5,578 nt of DNA from Ruminococcaceae bacterium UBA7147. Lineage in GTDB: Bacteria; Bacillota; Clostridia; Oscillospirales; Acutalibacteraceae. Numbering within the stretch: the first letter of the stretch is position 1; every line of letters begins with the position of its first letter. The stretch spans positions 9,113 through 14,690 of the forward strand of contig DKWR01000028.1 of NCBI GenBank assembly GCA_002491825.1. The letters are read 5' to 3'. The translations under genes and the position numbers were made by a program. Of this stretch, positions 5,228-5,578 are shown in pieces. The notes below the pieces were generated by a model. The model was not told where the DNA came from, did no database searches, and worked only from the letters and a program-made list of their open reading frames with translations.

Positions 5228-5413
5228 GTGGAAAAGAAAATTCCCGACAGCGAAAAGCGTGACCGTATTCACGACAAAAATATGAACGCCTGCTCTGTAT
5301 ACGACTGCACGGGACTTATTCCCTCGGCAATTACGGATGAGAGCGAAGCTGAATCGTACGAACAGCTTTATCCATACCGTGTTCCGACAGCGGACGACAA
5401 AAATAAGGAATGA
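5228..5413 (+). CDS. Small acidic protein of unknown function, 61 residues
   Basis: I do not recognise a named family. The frame starts at GTG 5228 with a good ribosome site, GAGGTGA (5217-5223), and ends 14 bases before a strong terminator; these signals make it a likely real gene. The product is soluble and acidic (14 Asp/Glu against 9 Lys/Arg), without signal peptide or membrane segment. The N-terminal third is charged. The middle has C22-x4-C27 within NACSVYDCTGLIP (20-32), followed by an acidic stretch and ESYEQLYPYRVP (42-53), then a charged tail. The compact CTGLIP...SYEQLYPY block has the look of a conserved short motif. ATG 5282 (Met19) is an alternative start that keeps this block but lacks a ribosome site as good. 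The gene lies just downstream of the MITE-like element and no clear promoter lies between, so it may depend on readthrough from the HAD gene or on a promoter within the element. Confidence 0.68.
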   Translation: MEKKIPDSEKRDRIHDKNMNACSVYDCTGLIPSAITDESEAESYEQLYPYRVPTADDKNKE

Positions 5414-5427
5414 AACAACAGACAACT

Positions 5428-5465
5428 AACGCATACCGTAAACATACGGTGTGCGTTTTTGTTTT
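5428..5465 (+). terminator. Intrinsic terminator after the small ORF
   Basis: ACGCATACCGTA (5429-5440) pairs with TACGGTGTGCGT (5445-5456) around AACA, a 12-bp stem with a single U-G pair, extendable by one A-T pair. It is followed by TTTTGTTTT (5457-5465). This is a classical Rho-independent terminator ending the transcript that carries the 61-residue protein. Confidence 0.93.
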
Positions 5466-5513
5466 ATATGGCTGTTCCTTTTAATAATCTGAAATTAAAG
5501 ACCGGGTTTGTAA

Positions 5514-5531
5514 GCTAAACTATAATTTAGC
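5514..5531. promoter_or_regulatory. Operator-like palindrome over a TATAAT box
   Basis: GCTAAA (5514-5519) and TTTAGC (5526-5531) are inverted around a centre containing TATA, so eight of nine base pairs are symmetric. A perfect TATAAT lies at 5521-5526. No good -35 is found 16-18 bases upstream. This may be the control region of a gene beyond the window. The rest of 5466-5578 shows no ORF or RNA gene that I can support. Confidence 0.28.
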
Positions 5532-5578
5532 CGAGTGCCTCGTCGGGCAAATCGAGTGGAAAAGTCAGTTTTTTTGGA

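Noticed and set aside
5189..5425. Minus-strand 78-codon ORF over the small gene
   Set aside because: It is antisense to a plus-strand frame with a good ribosome site and terminator, begins inside the inverted-repeat arm, and has no recognisable domain.

Overview
This window looks like an ordinary stretch of core chromosome from a low-to-moderate GC Clostridia bacterium, possibly a Ruminococcus-like member of the Oscillospiraceae. The grounds are clear Shine-Dalgarno sites, AT-rich intergenic gaps, and a zapA gene overlapping a U32 peptidase-family gene, an arrangement I associate with Clostridia. The lineage call is an inference from gene content and style, not from a marker gene. I see no rRNA, tRNA, CRISPR array, prophage or transposase gene.

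Layout. Positions 1-76 are an AT-rich leader with two TATAAT boxes. zapA (77-625, +) encodes a ZapA-type divisome protein with an unusually long coiled-coil tail. It overlaps by 26 bases a U32-family protein with a DUF3656 domain (600-2675, +), of the type that includes the 23S rRNA hydroxylation factor RlhA. A 167-base AT-rich gap follows, with a perfect inverted repeat, a possible promoter and a 15-codon mini-ORF. dut (2843-3283, +) is a complete dUTPase with all five motifs. It faces nth (4110-3451, -), endonuclease III with an intact Fe-S cluster motif. Between them lie a GC-rich REP-like hairpin and an A/T-flanked imperfect hairpin that may terminate both genes. nth and a HAD-family hydrolase gene (4261-4989, +) are divergent, and their predicted promoters share one palindromic -35 hexamer. 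Next is a 179-base MITE-like inverted repeat (5025-5203), then a 61-codon gene of unknown function (5228-5413, +) and a strong intrinsic terminator (5428-5465). The last 110 bases hold a palindrome over a perfect TATAAT, perhaps the control region of a gene beyond the window.

How the genes fit together. dut and nth both protect DNA from damaged or inappropriate bases: Dut keeps dUTP out of DNA and Nth excises oxidised pyrimidines. They are convergent, so they are not one operon. zapA and the U32 gene are probably co-transcribed and translationally coupled, but no shared pathway is evident. The HAD protein and the small protein have no assignable substrate or partner.

The most unusual material is non-coding: the MITE-like element, whose mismatches strongly favour folding of the minus-strand RNA; the shared -35 divergent promoter; and the AATTCGG heptamer array in the predicted nth leader. 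I found no convincing new multi-gene system.
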